Assembly (NCBI GenBank): GCA_028287505.1
Contig: JAQBPN010000017.1
Coordinates: 1-41,580 of the forward strand
Direction of reading: 5' to 3'
DNA from: Fibrobacterota bacterium
GTDB lineage: Bacteria; Fibrobacterota; Fibrobacteria; UBA11236
DNA: 41,580 bases
Shown: positions 10,321 through 18,547 of the stretch, one piece after another
Position numbering within the stretch: position 1 is the first letter of the stretch
Layout of the letters: every line of letters begins with the position of its first letter
Translations under genes and position numbers: made by a program
The notes under the pieces: model-generated
What the model was told of the DNA's origin: nothing
Seen by the model: the letters and a program-made list of their open reading frames with translations, nothing else
The model's database searches: none

Positions 10321-11313
10321 TCAGGGCGTGGGCTGGACCAGAGTTCCGGTCCAATCGCGGATGGCCACGGTATGGTCCGAATACAGATCGATGAAGCCCA
10401 GGGTGTCCACGGCGCCGGCGGCTGTGCCGGGATGCAGGATGGGGCCGCTCAAGATCTTGCCCAGGGAAGGATTGCCGCCCCAAATCGGAAAGAGGTCGAC
10501 CACTTTGAAGGGCCGGGCCTTGGCCAGATCCATTTTGAAGGAATAGCCGTTCTGCCAGGAAAGCTGCAGGCTGGCGCTGCGGACGTTGACCGTGGAATCC
10601 CCGTAGATGACCATGGCATCCACGTCATAGGAGTCGATGTTGATCTTCATGCCGTTGTTGAGGAGCATGCGGCCGGTGGCGTGGGTCAGGTAGTTCGGAA
10701 GCGTGTTGTCGTCCAGGATCTGGATGTCGATCTTTTCCCAGACCTCGCCGCTGGCGTCGTTGATCATGTGCCGGGCATGGGTCTCCCGCGTCGTGGGATT
10801 CTGCCAATCGCAATGCGGCAGGTTCTTGGAATCGTAGTAGGAAATGGTATCCAGGCCGTAGATGGTGTTGTCGCTGAAACGGAGTCCGGCGATCTCGCTG
10901 ATGCCCGTGCAAGCCTGGGCGGCGGCGGCCTTGGAAAAGGAACCGAGGGGAGGAACGATCTTGGGTTGCACGCTGTACCGCGTTCCCATGGGCATGGGCA
11001 ATTGCCGCATCTTGTTGGCCAATTCGATCAGGGTGGGCTTGTACTTGTTGGGGAAATCGTCCCAACCGCCGATGCCGGTGTGGGTGCCGTTCTTGAGGGA
11101 ATCGTTCTTCGCCACCGCCAACCGGAGCGAATCGTTCACGCGCTGGAGGGAGTCCAGCTTTTGCGCCAGCAGGATCGAGTCCAGCACATAGACGATTTTG
11201 GTCGAATCGTTGCCCGTGGTCTTTCCGTTTCCGACGGTGGATTGCTCTTCGGTGGAAAAACAACCGGCGAACATCGCCATGCCCAGGAGCGCCGAAAGAA
11301 GCTTGAACCGCAT
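10321..11313 (-). CDS. Lipoprotein with N-terminal coiled-coil segment, unknown function
   Basis: A 330-residue protein with a lipoprotein signal peptide: basic start MRFK, hydrophobic stretch, and lipobox FAGC with the modified Cys at residue 18. Residues about 40-75 have regularly spaced Leu, Asp and Ser (VLDSILLAQKLDSLQRVNDS), suggesting a short coiled coil off the membrane. The remainder is a mixed globular region that I do not recognise. The start is supported by AGGGGA seven bases upstream. It lies 176 bases downstream of a TIGR02147 regulator on the same strand, an arrangement repeated at 20179-22970, so the two may be functionally paired. No enzymatic motif is visible. Confidence 0.8.
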   Translation of the reverse strand: MRFKLLSALLGMAMFAGCFSTEEQSTVGNGKTTGNDSTKIVYVLDSILLAQKLDSLQRVNDSLRLAVAKNDSLKNGTHTGIGGWDDFPNKYKPTLIELANKMRQLPMPMGTRYSVQPKIVPPLGSFSKAAAAQACTGISEIAGLRFSDNTIYGLDTISYYDSKNLPHCDWQNPTTRETHARHMINDASGEVWEKIDIQILDDNTLPNYLTHATGRMLLNNGMKINIDSYDVDAMVIYGDSTVNVRSASLQLSWQNGYSFKMDLAKARPFKVVDLFPIWGGNPSLGKILSGPILHPGTAAGAVDTLGFIDLYSDHTVAIRDWTGTLVQPTP

Positions 11314-11382
11314 GTGAACATCCCCTAAACGAACGTGAGGCCAATCTGGTTACAAAACTAAGTACGCGTCCCTATGATAAAG

Positions 11383-11400
11383 GACGGAAACCGGTCCGTC
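11383..11400 (-). terminator. Possible weak terminator hairpin after the TIGR02147 gene
   Basis: GACGGA and TCCGTC arms with a six-base loop, followed on the minus strand by CTTTAT. It lies between the regulator stop (11490) and the lipoprotein start (11313). The stem is short and the T-run poor, so it may only attenuate transcription between the two genes. Confidence 0.3.
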
Positions 11401-11489
11401 TTTGCATTTGGTTACGCCAATCTGGCGTTTCCATTGAATTTTGCGGAAAAACGGCCTTTTTTCGACCGCCAATTCCGAGGCATAAATGG

Positions 11490-12407
11490 TTACGCTTCCT
11501 TGGCCGGGGACGCCGCGGGACCCGTGGTCCGGGGCCGTCTGCCGCCTCCGCGGGGCAGCACCTGGATATTGAAAAGCACCACCCGGTCGGCTTGCTTGTC
11601 CTCCCGCACCAGGCGGAGGATCTCCTCCCGCATCTTCTCCACCTGCTTCAGGATGGCCTTGTAGGTATCCTCGCCCACCGTGAGGAGCGCGGAAGAGACG
11701 TGCCGCTCGGAGGCGGGGACGGAGTTGATGTGGAAAATCGATTGGGACAGCCATGCCTGTTGCAGGCGCACCAGGGCATCCCGCATTTCCTCGGGCGGCT
11801 CCAGGAAGGAATGGGTGACCTGATACTTGCCGTCCCTGTCCTGGCTCGCCAAGCCCCATTCGCACAGGTCCCGGACATACCGTTTCACGGAAGCCGCCTG
11901 CATGGGAGGGCGCAGGAAATCGCCCAGCACCTGGTAGTTGCCGCGGAAGTCGCAAGCCTCGATGGCGGCGCGCACCAGGGGGTAGTTGAAGTCCAGGTAA
12001 TACTTGGATTGGCTCTGGTTGAGGCGGCGGAAGAAATGCCGGTTGCGCCGCAGTTCCAGTTTTTGATGGGCCTCTTCCCGTTCGCCCAGATCCTTGGCTT
12101 CCGTATAGGCCACCAGCACGCGCAGGAATTCGGTCTCATTGGTTTCCAACGACAATCCCTGACCCATCCTATCGATGGCGGCGGCGCTGAGTTTCCGCCG
12201 GCCCTGGATCACTTCATTGAAGAATCCCGGGTTGGCGAATCCCGCGGTGCGCGCCAGTTTGCGTTGGGAAAAGGCGGCGTCCTTGGATTGCAGCCAATGG
12301 AACCGGTCCTTCAGGAAAGTCCGGTAATCCACGTACTGGTAAATGTTGGTTTCGGGACCGGGAGGCCCGGCCGGCTTTTCGCTATCGGATTTATCCATAC
12401 TCGGCAT
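11490..12407 (-). CDS. TIGR02147-family putative transcriptional regulator
   Basis: About 305 residues from ATG 12407 (MPSMDKSD; ATG 12398 is also possible). The frame extends further upstream, but that part looks non-coding and lacks the family pattern. The N-terminal half carries the family signature: a YxDYRTFLKDRF-type opening, then a helix-turn-helix region with FSQRKLARTAGFANPGFFNEVIQGRRKLS. The C-terminal half, with Tyr/Phe-rich helices and VASVKRYV-like segments, fits the DUF4423-type effector region. The last 20 residues are Pro/Arg-rich (GGGRRPRTTG) and look like a tail. TIGR02147 proteins are presumed DNA-binding regulators expanded in Fibrobacter; direct targets are unknown. The gene is upstream of the lipoprotein gene at 10321. 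Confidence 0.85.
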   Translation of the reverse strand: MPSMDKSDSEKPAGPPGPETNIYQYVDYRTFLKDRFHWLQSKDAAFSQRKLARTAGFANPGFFNEVIQGRRKLSAAAIDRMGQGLSLETNETEFLRVLVAYTEAKDLGEREEAHQKLELRRNRHFFRRLNQSQSKYYLDFNYPLVRAAIEACDFRGNYQVLGDFLRPPMQAASVKRYVRDLCEWGLASQDRDGKYQVTHSFLEPPEEMRDALVRLQQAWLSQSIFHINSVPASERHVSSALLTVGEDTYKAILKQVEKMREEILRLVREDKQADRVVLFNIQVLPRGGGRRPRTTGPAASPAKEA

Positions 12408-12544
12408 CCATCGTCCAAACGCGGCCCGCCACGGTTCCCGATGGAATGCCGGAGCGGGCTTCAATCCGAGTACAATGTAAATCCTATCACGATGCAATCC
12501 GAACGGGGAACGGCCCGGCGGACGCTTCACGCCGCCCAAAAATC

Positions 12545-12841
12545 CTAAGCAACCCCGGATTCTCTAGTCCCGCATGGCGCCAAAGCGGCGGCCCAGGCGC
12601 GCTCGGAGCGGGCGACGGCTTCCCTGGCGGCCGCGGCATCGGCATCCAGGCGCGCCAGGTATTCGCAACTCGATTCCAATTCGCGCCGGCGCGCCCGCAA
12701 CACTCCCTGGGAAAGACCCGGGGTCCCGGATACCGGTCCATCTTCTTTGTGCCGGAGCGCGGCCCGGAAGGCGGACGCGGCCGCCATCAGGAGTTCCATT
12801 TCATTGCGGGCCGCTTCCAGGGCCCGGAAAATATCCTGCAT
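12545..12841 (-). CDS. Small helical protein, 98 residues, unknown function
   Basis: Start chosen at ATG 12841 (MQDIFRALEAARNEME) because GGGGA lies six bases upstream. The same frame is open further upstream, but that part translates to low-complexity Gly/Pro/Arg. The product is mostly Ala/Glu/Arg/Leu with heptad-like spacing, predicted helical or coiled coil, and has no signal peptide. It could be a small cytoplasmic adaptor, chaperone-like or flagellar/secretion-accessory protein; I do not recognise a family. It lies upstream of, and on the same strand as, the TIGR02147 gene, with a 137-base gap. Confidence 0.5.
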   Translation of the reverse strand: MQDIFRALEAARNEMELLMAAASAFRAALRHKEDGPVSGTPGLSQGVLRARRRELESSCEYLARLDADAAAAREAVARSERAWAAALAPCGTRESGVA

Positions 12842-13206
12842 GTTGATTCCCCACTGGAGGATTCCCATCAACCTGGAAATCCCGACCGGCCGATAAACTA
12901 TTTCCAGAACCTCGCGGCTGACAAATCGGTACCCGCGCGGACACCGGACCGGAGGCTTGCCGGCGCCCCTCCCGGGCTTTTTTCGGGGGTCCGGAATCGC
13001 ATGCGTAACCACTCCGACCCGTTGATTCCCGGATTTTTCGCTCCCGGCGCCGCCGGCATCCTGAAATCCCGATACCGCCATCGCATCCCCGTAACCAACC
13101 GGTTTCGGCGGGCCCGGGCCTCGGCCTTCAGATCCAGGGCGCGTCTTATCTTTCGATTCCATAGGGCACAGGCAGCAATCCAACCCCATCTCAGGAAAGT
13201 CGCAGC
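12842..13206. other. Divergent intergenic region between the small helical protein and the short TIGR02147 gene
   Basis: This stretch separates two divergently transcribed genes and must hold both promoters. It is GC-rich. It contains the ribosome binding sites of both genes (GGGGA before 12841, AGGAAAG before 13207). No convincing -35/-10 pair, tRNA or additional gene was recognised. Confidence 0.5.
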
Positions 13207-13578
13207 ATGAATACTCTTCTTACCGAACCGGACATCTTCCGCTATGAGGACTACCGGAGGTTTCTCCAGGACCGTTTCGCGGAACTGCAATCCCGGGACC
13301 CGGGCTTTTCCCAACGCGGCCTTGCGCGCAAAGCCGGCATCGCCAACCCCGGCTTCTACAACGAAGTCATCAAAGGACGGCGCAGGCTCAGTCCCGCCGC
13401 GGCGATCAAGATGTGCAACGGCCTGAATCTGTCCCGGGAAGAGTCCGAGTATTTTTCCGCCCTGGTGGAATACGGTGAAATACGCGAGCCCGACGCCAGG
13501 CTTTCCGCGGGCCAACGCCTGATGAACCTCAGGAACCAAAGGTTGGTTCAAGCGTTCGAAGAGACGCAGCTGCCTTAA
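13207..13578 (+). CDS. Half-length TIGR02147-family protein (N-terminal DNA-binding half only)
   Basis: A 123-residue protein starting at ATG 13207 with AGGAAAG seven bases upstream. It aligns by eye with the first half of the regulator at 11490-12407: FRYEDYRRFLQDRF, then FSQRGLARKAGIANPGFYNEVIKGRR, then the LVEYGEIREPDARLSAGQRL segment. It stops where the full-length paralogue enters its C-terminal effector half, so it is less than half the usual length of about 270 residues. The stop codon overlaps that of the convergent dehydrogenase gene (shared TTAA at 13575-13578). It may be a decayed copy or a functional short form that competes for operators or dimerises with paralogues. The frame is intact and the RBS is good, so I keep it as a gene. 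Confidence 0.7.
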   Translation: MNTLLTEPDIFRYEDYRRFLQDRFAELQSRDPGFSQRGLARKAGIANPGFYNEVIKGRRRLSPAAAIKMCNGLNLSREESEYFSALVEYGEIREPDARLSAGQRLMNLRNQRLVQAFEETQLP

Positions 13579-15269
13579 TAAACCATTTTCCGGACACTGC
13601 GGCCCGCCGGCGCATTCAGGAAAAGGAAATAGATTCCGGGTTTGCGGATTTCCCCAAGACTGAACCGGGTCCGCCCTGACCCATTGCGCACGGCCACAAG
13701 CCTTCCCGCCACGTCGCGGACTTCCAGGCGGAATGCGCCTGCCGCGGAAATCTCCACGACCGCACCGCGCGCTTCCAGAAGGTCCGGCGCCGGTGCGACC
13801 GGATTCCATCCGGCCGGATCGCTTCCGGGATGCATGGAAACGGGAACCGGTTTTTCCAGCTTGGGCTCGGCGGGGCGGCACGTTCCCGTATACTCGATGC
13901 GGATGATGCCGGTCTCGGCGCTGACGGTGCGATAACCCGCATAGTTGTTGACGTACAGGGCCCCGTCCGGTCCTTGCTGGATATCCAGGGGTTTGTAGAG
14001 CGTGACGCCTTTGAGCACCTGCTCCGTGGCCGTAATGGCTTTGCCGTCCGCGCTGAGGGTGGCCAGGGTGACGGGATTCTTGGCGTTGGGATTGAAATCG
14101 GTGAAGAACCATTTCCGATGGAAGTGGGGCGGGAATTTCACGGAGGAGTTGAGGTCCCCGTCATAGCGGTAGATGGGCCCCGTGACCGCGCAGCCGCGGG
14201 GATACGGGTAGATGGCGGGAACCGCGGGAGGCAAAGTGTCCAGCCCGGTATGCGGCACGCCCGCCCAATCCATGCCCGCGGGGATGATGGGCTTGGACGC
14301 ATTGACGCCTTTTTTCAGCACCTTGTTGGCCCCGGCGAAAAACGGGTAGCCGAAGTTCCCGGGCGCGACCGCCAGGTTCTGTTCTTCGGTGTTGTCCGGA
14401 GCCCCGGCCGCATTGAGCGGATCGCCATCGGCGGTCTGGTCATCCGGACCCACGTCCCCGAAGGCGGCCCAGCGGCGCACGGGATCAAGGGTCAGGGTAT
14501 AGGGATTGCGGGCGCCCATCACGTAGATCTCGGGCCGCGTGCGGCCGGCCGGGAACTTCCCTTCCGGGAACAGGTTGCCTTCCGGGATGGAATAAGAGCC
14601 GTCCGGTTTGGGGTGGATGCGCAGGATCTTGCCCCGCAGATCGGTGGTATTCGATGAACTCCACACCGGGAATTCCGTGGCGGCATTGATATAGTTGTTG
14701 CCCACCGTGATCCAGAGATCGCCGTAGGCATCGAATTGCAGGGCGCCGCCGGGATGCGTGGTGACGAGTTTCTCAGGGATTTTCAATACCACCTTTTCCG
14801 AAGCCATGTCCAGGGTCTGGTTGGCATTGTCCAGGGTGAACCGGGAAATCCGCCAGCTGATTTCCCCCGGGCCGTTGAAGGAGTAGTAGAGATAGAGCCA
14901 GTGATTGGACTTGAAGGCCGGATCCAGGGCGATGCCGAGCAGGCCGTCGGAAGTCTGGCCCGCGGTCACCAGGTTGAAGGTGGCCAGGGTGACCACCTTT
15001 TTCTGCTTCGAGTCGAACTTCCGCAACAGGCCGTTGCGTTCGGTGAAATAGACGTCCACCTTGTCCTTGGCATCCTCGCCCGGACCGGCCAGCAGATCGA
15101 ACGCCATCTTCATGGGCTCGTTAACCTTGTCCACCGCGCGCGTGGCGATGGGTGTGACCTTGAAATCCGCATCGGTCACGTCCGCGCACCCGGGCCATCC
15201 CAGGGCGAAAGTGGCGGAAGGAGCCAGACAGGCGGCGGCGAGCAAGAGGCATGTGGGAATGGCGTGCAT
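13575..15269 (-). CDS. Exported PQQ-dependent sugar dehydrogenase-like beta-propeller (GSDH family) with C-terminal sorting tail
   Basis: 564 residues from ATG 15269, preceded by AGGA at good spacing; an in-frame TTG two codons upstream is less likely. A signal peptide ends near residue 22 (PSATFA). The body matches the glucose/sorbosone dehydrogenase six-bladed propeller: VYFTERNGLLRKFD, DGLLGIALDP, THPGGALQFDAYGDLWITVG, DLRGKILRIHP, VMGARNPYTLTLDP, GNFGYPFFAG and GPDGALYVNNYAG. Known members oxidise sugars with PQQ, though many homologues have unproven substrates. From about residue 500 there is a type IX-like tail: VRDVAGRLVAV with D at about 519, then KPGIYFLFLNA near the end. It ends by overlapping the stop of the convergent TIGR02147 fragment and lies just downstream of the beta-helix protein gene, 10 bases away, probably in one transcript. 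A paralogue is at 33816. Confidence 0.88.
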   Translation of the reverse strand: MHAIPTCLLLAAACLAPSATFALGWPGCADVTDADFKVTPIATRAVDKVNEPMKMAFDLLAGPGEDAKDKVDVYFTERNGLLRKFDSKQKKVVTLATFNLVTAGQTSDGLLGIALDPAFKSNHWLYLYYSFNGPGEISWRISRFTLDNANQTLDMASEKVVLKIPEKLVTTHPGGALQFDAYGDLWITVGNNYINAATEFPVWSSSNTTDLRGKILRIHPKPDGSYSIPEGNLFPEGKFPAGRTRPEIYVMGARNPYTLTLDPVRRWAAFGDVGPDDQTADGDPLNAAGAPDNTEEQNLAVAPGNFGYPFFAGANKVLKKGVNASKPIIPAGMDWAGVPHTGLDTLPPAVPAIYPYPRGCAVTGPIYRYDGDLNSSVKFPPHFHRKWFFTDFNPNAKNPVTLATLSADGKAITATEQVLKGVTLYKPLDIQQGPDGALYVNNYAGYRTVSAETGIIRIEYTGTCRPAEPKLEKPVPVSMHPGSDPAGWNPVAPAPDLLEARGAVVEISAAGAFRLEVRDVAGRLVAVRNGSGRTRFSLGEIRKPGIYFLFLNAPAGRSVRKMVY

Positions 15270-15279
15270 GATCAACTTC

Positions 15280-16755
15280 CTATTCAGGGGCCAAGACAGG
15301 AGCTAAGACAGGGACCACAAGCGTCCGCAAGCGACCGGTGAGATCGAATGCTTCCGTCCGCTTTTCAATGTCATCGGGATGCTTCAGGATGAGCGGAGAA
15401 CGATCCCGGAAAAGAGTGTACCGGTAATACCCGCGCTCCCCTCCCCTATCCGGTTTCCGGTGCGCCAGGGCCGTGACGGACAAGGAGTCCACAATGGACG
15501 GATCGATGCCGTGGAGCAGCTTCATCTGGGCCCAGTAGAGATTCCTGGGCGATATGGCATCATTGGGAATACGCTCTACGAAAGGATTTTTTCCCAGGGG
15601 AGGAGCCGTCCTCAGGTTTTCCCGGCCCACCGCGATGAAGTTGTTGTTTTCCGAGGAGACATCCGGATCCGAGCCGGTGGATTTTTTCCCTTGGATGTTC
15701 CAGAACGTCTCGTTCAGGAAAACCCGGGGAGGCGCGGTGGCGCCGCTGGAGTTGTAGATGTCGGAGCCTTCTCCGGCGTCGATATCCGTCCACAGGTTGT
15801 GATCCGTCCGCCTCAGGCTGCTGGTATGGTGATCGAAGCGGGCGTCCGGCAGTTTGCCCTGGGAAAACACGTTGTAGCTGGCCCTTCCGGGCGCGGCCGG
15901 GGGCTCCACGGAAAGATGGTGGAAGTAGTTGCGGGTGAACTCGAAATTGTGGAAAAGGTTGTAGCTGGCATAACAGTTGACGCCATGATGGCCGCTGACG
16001 CTTTGCCCCTTTTCTCCCCCCGTGGGAATGGTTTGCGTTTCCCGCACGCCCAGGAACGCCAGCTTGAAGTTCAGGCAACTGACCTGCTGCGCGTCCCGCA
16101 GATAGATCCCCAGGTCGGCATTGAGAAGGGTGATATTGCGCAGCCAGGCGTCCTTGACCCCCGCCGCGAAGCCGATGCCGTTGTATCCGCGTTCGTGCCA
16201 ATTATGGCCCACGTAGATGCTGTCCGGGAAACGCACGGTCAGGTTTTCGATGCCCACCTCGGAAATGTTTCCCGTGAACAAAAGCATTGCGCCTTCCCAG
16301 GACCAGGAACTCTGGGATCCGTTGTACTTGGGATAAAGCTCCTCAAGCCCCCGCTTGAAAAAGAGCACGGTGCCGTCCCGGCTTTCGCCCCGCAGGCAGA
16401 TGCCGCTCTTGCCAATCTGAAGGCTATCGTTCAGGACATAGATGCCCTTGGGCAGGAACACCGTACCGTTGGGGGCGCATTGCCGGATGGCCTTCTGGAT
16501 GAACGGCCGGTCGTCGCTGACGCCATCCCCTTTGGCGCCCAGGGTCTTGATGTTCACGCTGACCGGAAACGCGGGAATCGGTTCCCGGCCCTTCCGATAG
16601 CCTGCGTTGGTGTAGTCGGCGATGCGGGTCTTGTCCCACTTTTCGCCGTTGACTCCCCACAGGCTTGAGGTTTGCGGTTGGGCGAAGACGGGCATTGACG
16701 CGAAAACGCTAAGACATAAAATCGATGTACATATGGTGCCGGCGAAGCGCGTCAT
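15280..16755 (-). CDS. Exported pectate-lyase-superfamily beta-helix protein
   Basis: 491 residues with a signal peptide (MTRFAGTICTSILCLSVFAS, cut near PVFA). Residues about 66-110 hold the opening motif of the Pectate_lyase_3 family: VNIKTLGAKGDGVSDD, FIQKAIRQC and GTVFLPKGIYVL. The remainder shows the irregular Asn/Gly-rich coils of a right-handed parallel beta-helix (for example GIENLTVRFPDSIYVG and WLRNITLLNADLGIYL). Members include lyases, hydrolases and epimerases acting on acidic or complex polysaccharides, so the substrate cannot be read from sequence. The C-terminus has a short tail, AFDLTGRLRTL (D at about 471), followed by PVLAPVLAPE. Start ATG 16755 has GGGGG upstream. The gene is followed after 10 bases by the dehydrogenase-like gene. 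Confidence 0.85.
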   Translation of the reverse strand: MTRFAGTICTSILCLSVFASMPVFAQPQTSSLWGVNGEKWDKTRIADYTNAGYRKGREPIPAFPVSVNIKTLGAKGDGVSDDRPFIQKAIRQCAPNGTVFLPKGIYVLNDSLQIGKSGICLRGESRDGTVLFFKRGLEELYPKYNGSQSSWSWEGAMLLFTGNISEVGIENLTVRFPDSIYVGHNWHERGYNGIGFAAGVKDAWLRNITLLNADLGIYLRDAQQVSCLNFKLAFLGVRETQTIPTGGEKGQSVSGHHGVNCYASYNLFHNFEFTRNYFHHLSVEPPAAPGRASYNVFSQGKLPDARFDHHTSSLRRTDHNLWTDIDAGEGSDIYNSSGATAPPRVFLNETFWNIQGKKSTGSDPDVSSENNNFIAVGRENLRTAPPLGKNPFVERIPNDAISPRNLYWAQMKLLHGIDPSIVDSLSVTALAHRKPDRGGERGYYRYTLFRDRSPLILKHPDDIEKRTEAFDLTGRLRTLVVPVLAPVLAPE

Positions 16756-17052
16756 CCTACCCCCTTTGACGCTTTATCGAGTATCAGCAACAGTAGTGAC
16801 GCCGGGCCCGTTTTTATTGGAATAAAGAGGGGAAGTGATTGGATTTATTGCGGTTGGAGAAAGTGCCCCGGGGACGGGGCCCGGGAACAGCGCGGCGAGC
16901 AGGATGGACCGGAGTGGGCGTCGGGTATCGGCGGCGTCGAAAAGGCCTACTGTCCGCGAACAAACCCGGGTAGGCCGGCCCCGGAATGGCGCCGCCAATG
17001 CATGCAAAAAGAGCGATGGGAATGTTAGAATCAATCAGTGATATTCCCAGCG
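16756..17052. other. Divergent intergenic region between the beta-helix protein and the pseudopilin operon
   Basis: Holds the promoters of two divergent transcripts. On the plus strand TAGAAT at 17026-17031 could be a -10 element, but the upstream hexamer is poor. No further gene, repeat or RNA is visible. Confidence 0.35.
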
Positions 17053-17574
17053 ATGTCCATGGGCCTGAAAGCCGCGATCCCGGGCCACCGGCATGCAAGC
17101 AAAGGGATGACCCTGTTGGAAATCCTGATCGCCCTGGTTGTAGCCGGCGTGCTGACCGGGGCCGGAGCCATGGCCCTCTCCAGGTTCGGCTCCCGCAACC
17201 GCATCCGGGCGGAAGCGGAAAAGGTGGTCGACACTCTCTGGGAACTCCGGTCCGATGCTACCACCGGCATGCGGAATCCCTGCATGGATTTTCCCGCCCC
17301 GGATTCGGTCCGGATCTACGGCGATACCAGCGCCATACCGGACGGCTATGGCTCCGGCGACCGCCCCCTGGGAGGTTTCCGGTTCAAAGGCGGCGTGCAC
17401 GCGCTGGACATATCGGGAGGACAAGGCGCCTTCCACGCCGTCTGCTTCGAGACCCGTGGCACGATGGGCTCCGCGGGCGCGGCCCTGCTCCTCTCCCTCG
17501 GATTGGCCCCGGGAGACCCCGACGGCAAACGCGTGCGTTTGCTCCCTTCCACCGGAATCGCCAAGGTGTTATGA
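17053..17574 (+). CDS. Type IV pilin-like / GspH-FimT-type pseudopilin
   Basis: 173 residues from ATG 17053; an in-frame GTG at 17038 and ATG at 17059 are alternatives and no strong RBS decides. The prepilin signature is clear: a short basic leader ending in Gly, then MTLLEILIALVVAGVLTGAG, with Glu at position +5 of the mature protein, where the prepilin peptidase would cut and methylate. The following region (SRNRIRAEAEKVVDTLWELRSDA) is the amphipathic helix typical of GspH/FimT minor pilins. It is expected in the inner membrane and pilus or pseudopilus tip. The stop overlaps the next start (ATGA at 17571-17574), indicating translational coupling. No assembly ATPase or secretin gene is nearby. 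Confidence 0.8.
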   Translation: MSMGLKAAIPGHRHASKGMTLLEILIALVVAGVLTGAGAMALSRFGSRNRIRAEAEKVVDTLWELRSDATTGMRNPCMDFPAPDSVRIYGDTSAIPDGYGSGDRPLGGFRFKGGVHALDISGGQGAFHAVCFETRGTMGSAGAALLLSLGLAPGDPDGKRVRLLPSTGIAKVL

Positions 17575-18422
17575 ACGGCAACGCGCATACAGGCGGACAA
17601 AAAGGGTTTTCCCTGGTTGAACTGCTTATCGCCTCCCTGGTCGGCTTCCTGGCAATGGCGGGCATCATGTATCTCTACAAGACCCAGCACAAGAACATGA
17701 TGGTGCAAGGCGGCGCGTCGGAGATGCGCATGAACGGCCAATACACCCTGAACGAATCCCTGTATTATCTGGCGCATACGGGCTTGGGTCTGCCGCCCAA
17801 TTTCAGGAACCTGGCCGTGTCCTCCGGGGACCTGGTGATCCGCATGAACACGTCCAAGAAATCCTCCCCGGCCTCGATGGATCCCTCCAGTAACGTCTCG
17901 GTGACGGTATACCGCATTCCCCGCGCGGACATGCCCGTTTTTTCGGGCAGGGCATTCGCCGCCGCCATGGTCGGGAGCGGATTCCTGGAGGCCGCCATCC
18001 TCAGCGTGGATCCCCAGCCGGGCGACCCGTCCGGGGCCTTGGTTTCCCTGGCGGCAGGCAAGAGCGGATTCTCCCCGGCCACCACTCTTTATCCGGTGGA
18101 ACGGATCCGGTTGCATCGTTGCACGGGGGCGGGAGCGGATACCGCGGAAGGCGACTTCCGGGTGTTGCAGGAGAATCCCGGAAAGCGGGCGGGGCTGGTC
18201 CAGGATTCCCTGACCCTGGCGGAAGGCATCGAATCCCTATCCTACAGGTATTTTCTCATCAACCGCGATAGCGTAGCGGCCCTGCCGTCCAGCCTGGATT
18301 CCCTGCAGCGGATCAGGATCATCGTGGTGGCGAAATCCCCCGTCAAGGACCGGAATGTCTCCGGGGACGGGTATCGGCGCGATACCCTGACGGCCAAGGT
18401 CGCCTACCGCCGCAGCCTCTGA
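17571..18422 (+). CDS. PilW-like minor pilin / pseudopilin
   Basis: 283 residues. The start ATG at 17571 overlaps the preceding stop codon by four bases. The prepilin leader is MNGNAHTGGQKG, followed by FSLVELLIASLVGFLAMAGI, with Glu at +5. A long helix (YKTQHKNMMVQGGASEMRMN) follows, then a beta-rich globular part. The pattern and length fit PilW-type minor pilins that prime pilus or type II pseudopilus assembly. Cys residues are few. The usual partners (PilV, PilX, PilY1) are not in the window, so this pair either works with a distant core machinery or forms a specialised two-component set. Confidence 0.8.
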   Translation: MNGNAHTGGQKGFSLVELLIASLVGFLAMAGIMYLYKTQHKNMMVQGGASEMRMNGQYTLNESLYYLAHTGLGLPPNFRNLAVSSGDLVIRMNTSKKSSPASMDPSSNVSVTVYRIPRADMPVFSGRAFAAAMVGSGFLEAAILSVDPQPGDPSGALVSLAAGKSGFSPATTLYPVERIRLHRCTGAGADTAEGDFRVLQENPGKRAGLVQDSLTLAEGIESLSYRYFLINRDSVAALPSSLDSLQRIRIIVVAKSPVKDRNVSGDGYRRDTLTAKVAYRRSL

Positions 18423-18445
18423 ACCGGGATCGGAGCCGGGTTTTT
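18422..18445 (+). terminator. Possible rho-independent terminator of the pseudopilin operon
   Basis: AACCGG pairs with CCGG-G-TT across an eight-base loop, with one bulged G, and is followed by a run of five T. It begins at the PilW-like gene's stop codon. The short, bulged stem keeps confidence moderate. Confidence 0.35.
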
Positions 18446-18454
18446 CCGCCTGGG

Positions 18455-18547
18455 TCAGGCGGCCATCTGGCGCGCCTTCACCAATGTCTTCAGGTATTCC
18501 GCGCCCCATTCCCGCATCTGGATGAGAATGGGCTTGAGGGTGAGCCC
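18455..18547 (-). pseudogene. Remnant of an HxlR-family regulator (C-terminal 30 codons only)
   Basis: Directly after the stop codon of the alpha/beta hydrolase (TAA at 18548-18550), and in the same frame, the minus strand reads GLTLKPILIQMREWGAEYLK and then TLVKARQMAA before a TGA at 18455-18457. The pattern G-x-x-L-x-P-x-L, then W-G, is the C-terminal end of HxlR-family winged-helix regulators, which normally continue from a YxLTxxG strand. The rest of the domain (about 80 residues) is missing and no start codon or ribosome binding site is placed to express the fragment. I read it as debris left when neighbouring DNA was replaced. A chance match is possible because the fragment is short. 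Confidence 0.5.

Noticed and set aside
16986-17570. Upstream extension of the PilW-like gene to 16986
   Set aside because: It overlaps the first pseudopilin gene in another frame; ATG 17571 gives the normal prepilin leader and an ATGA overlap.
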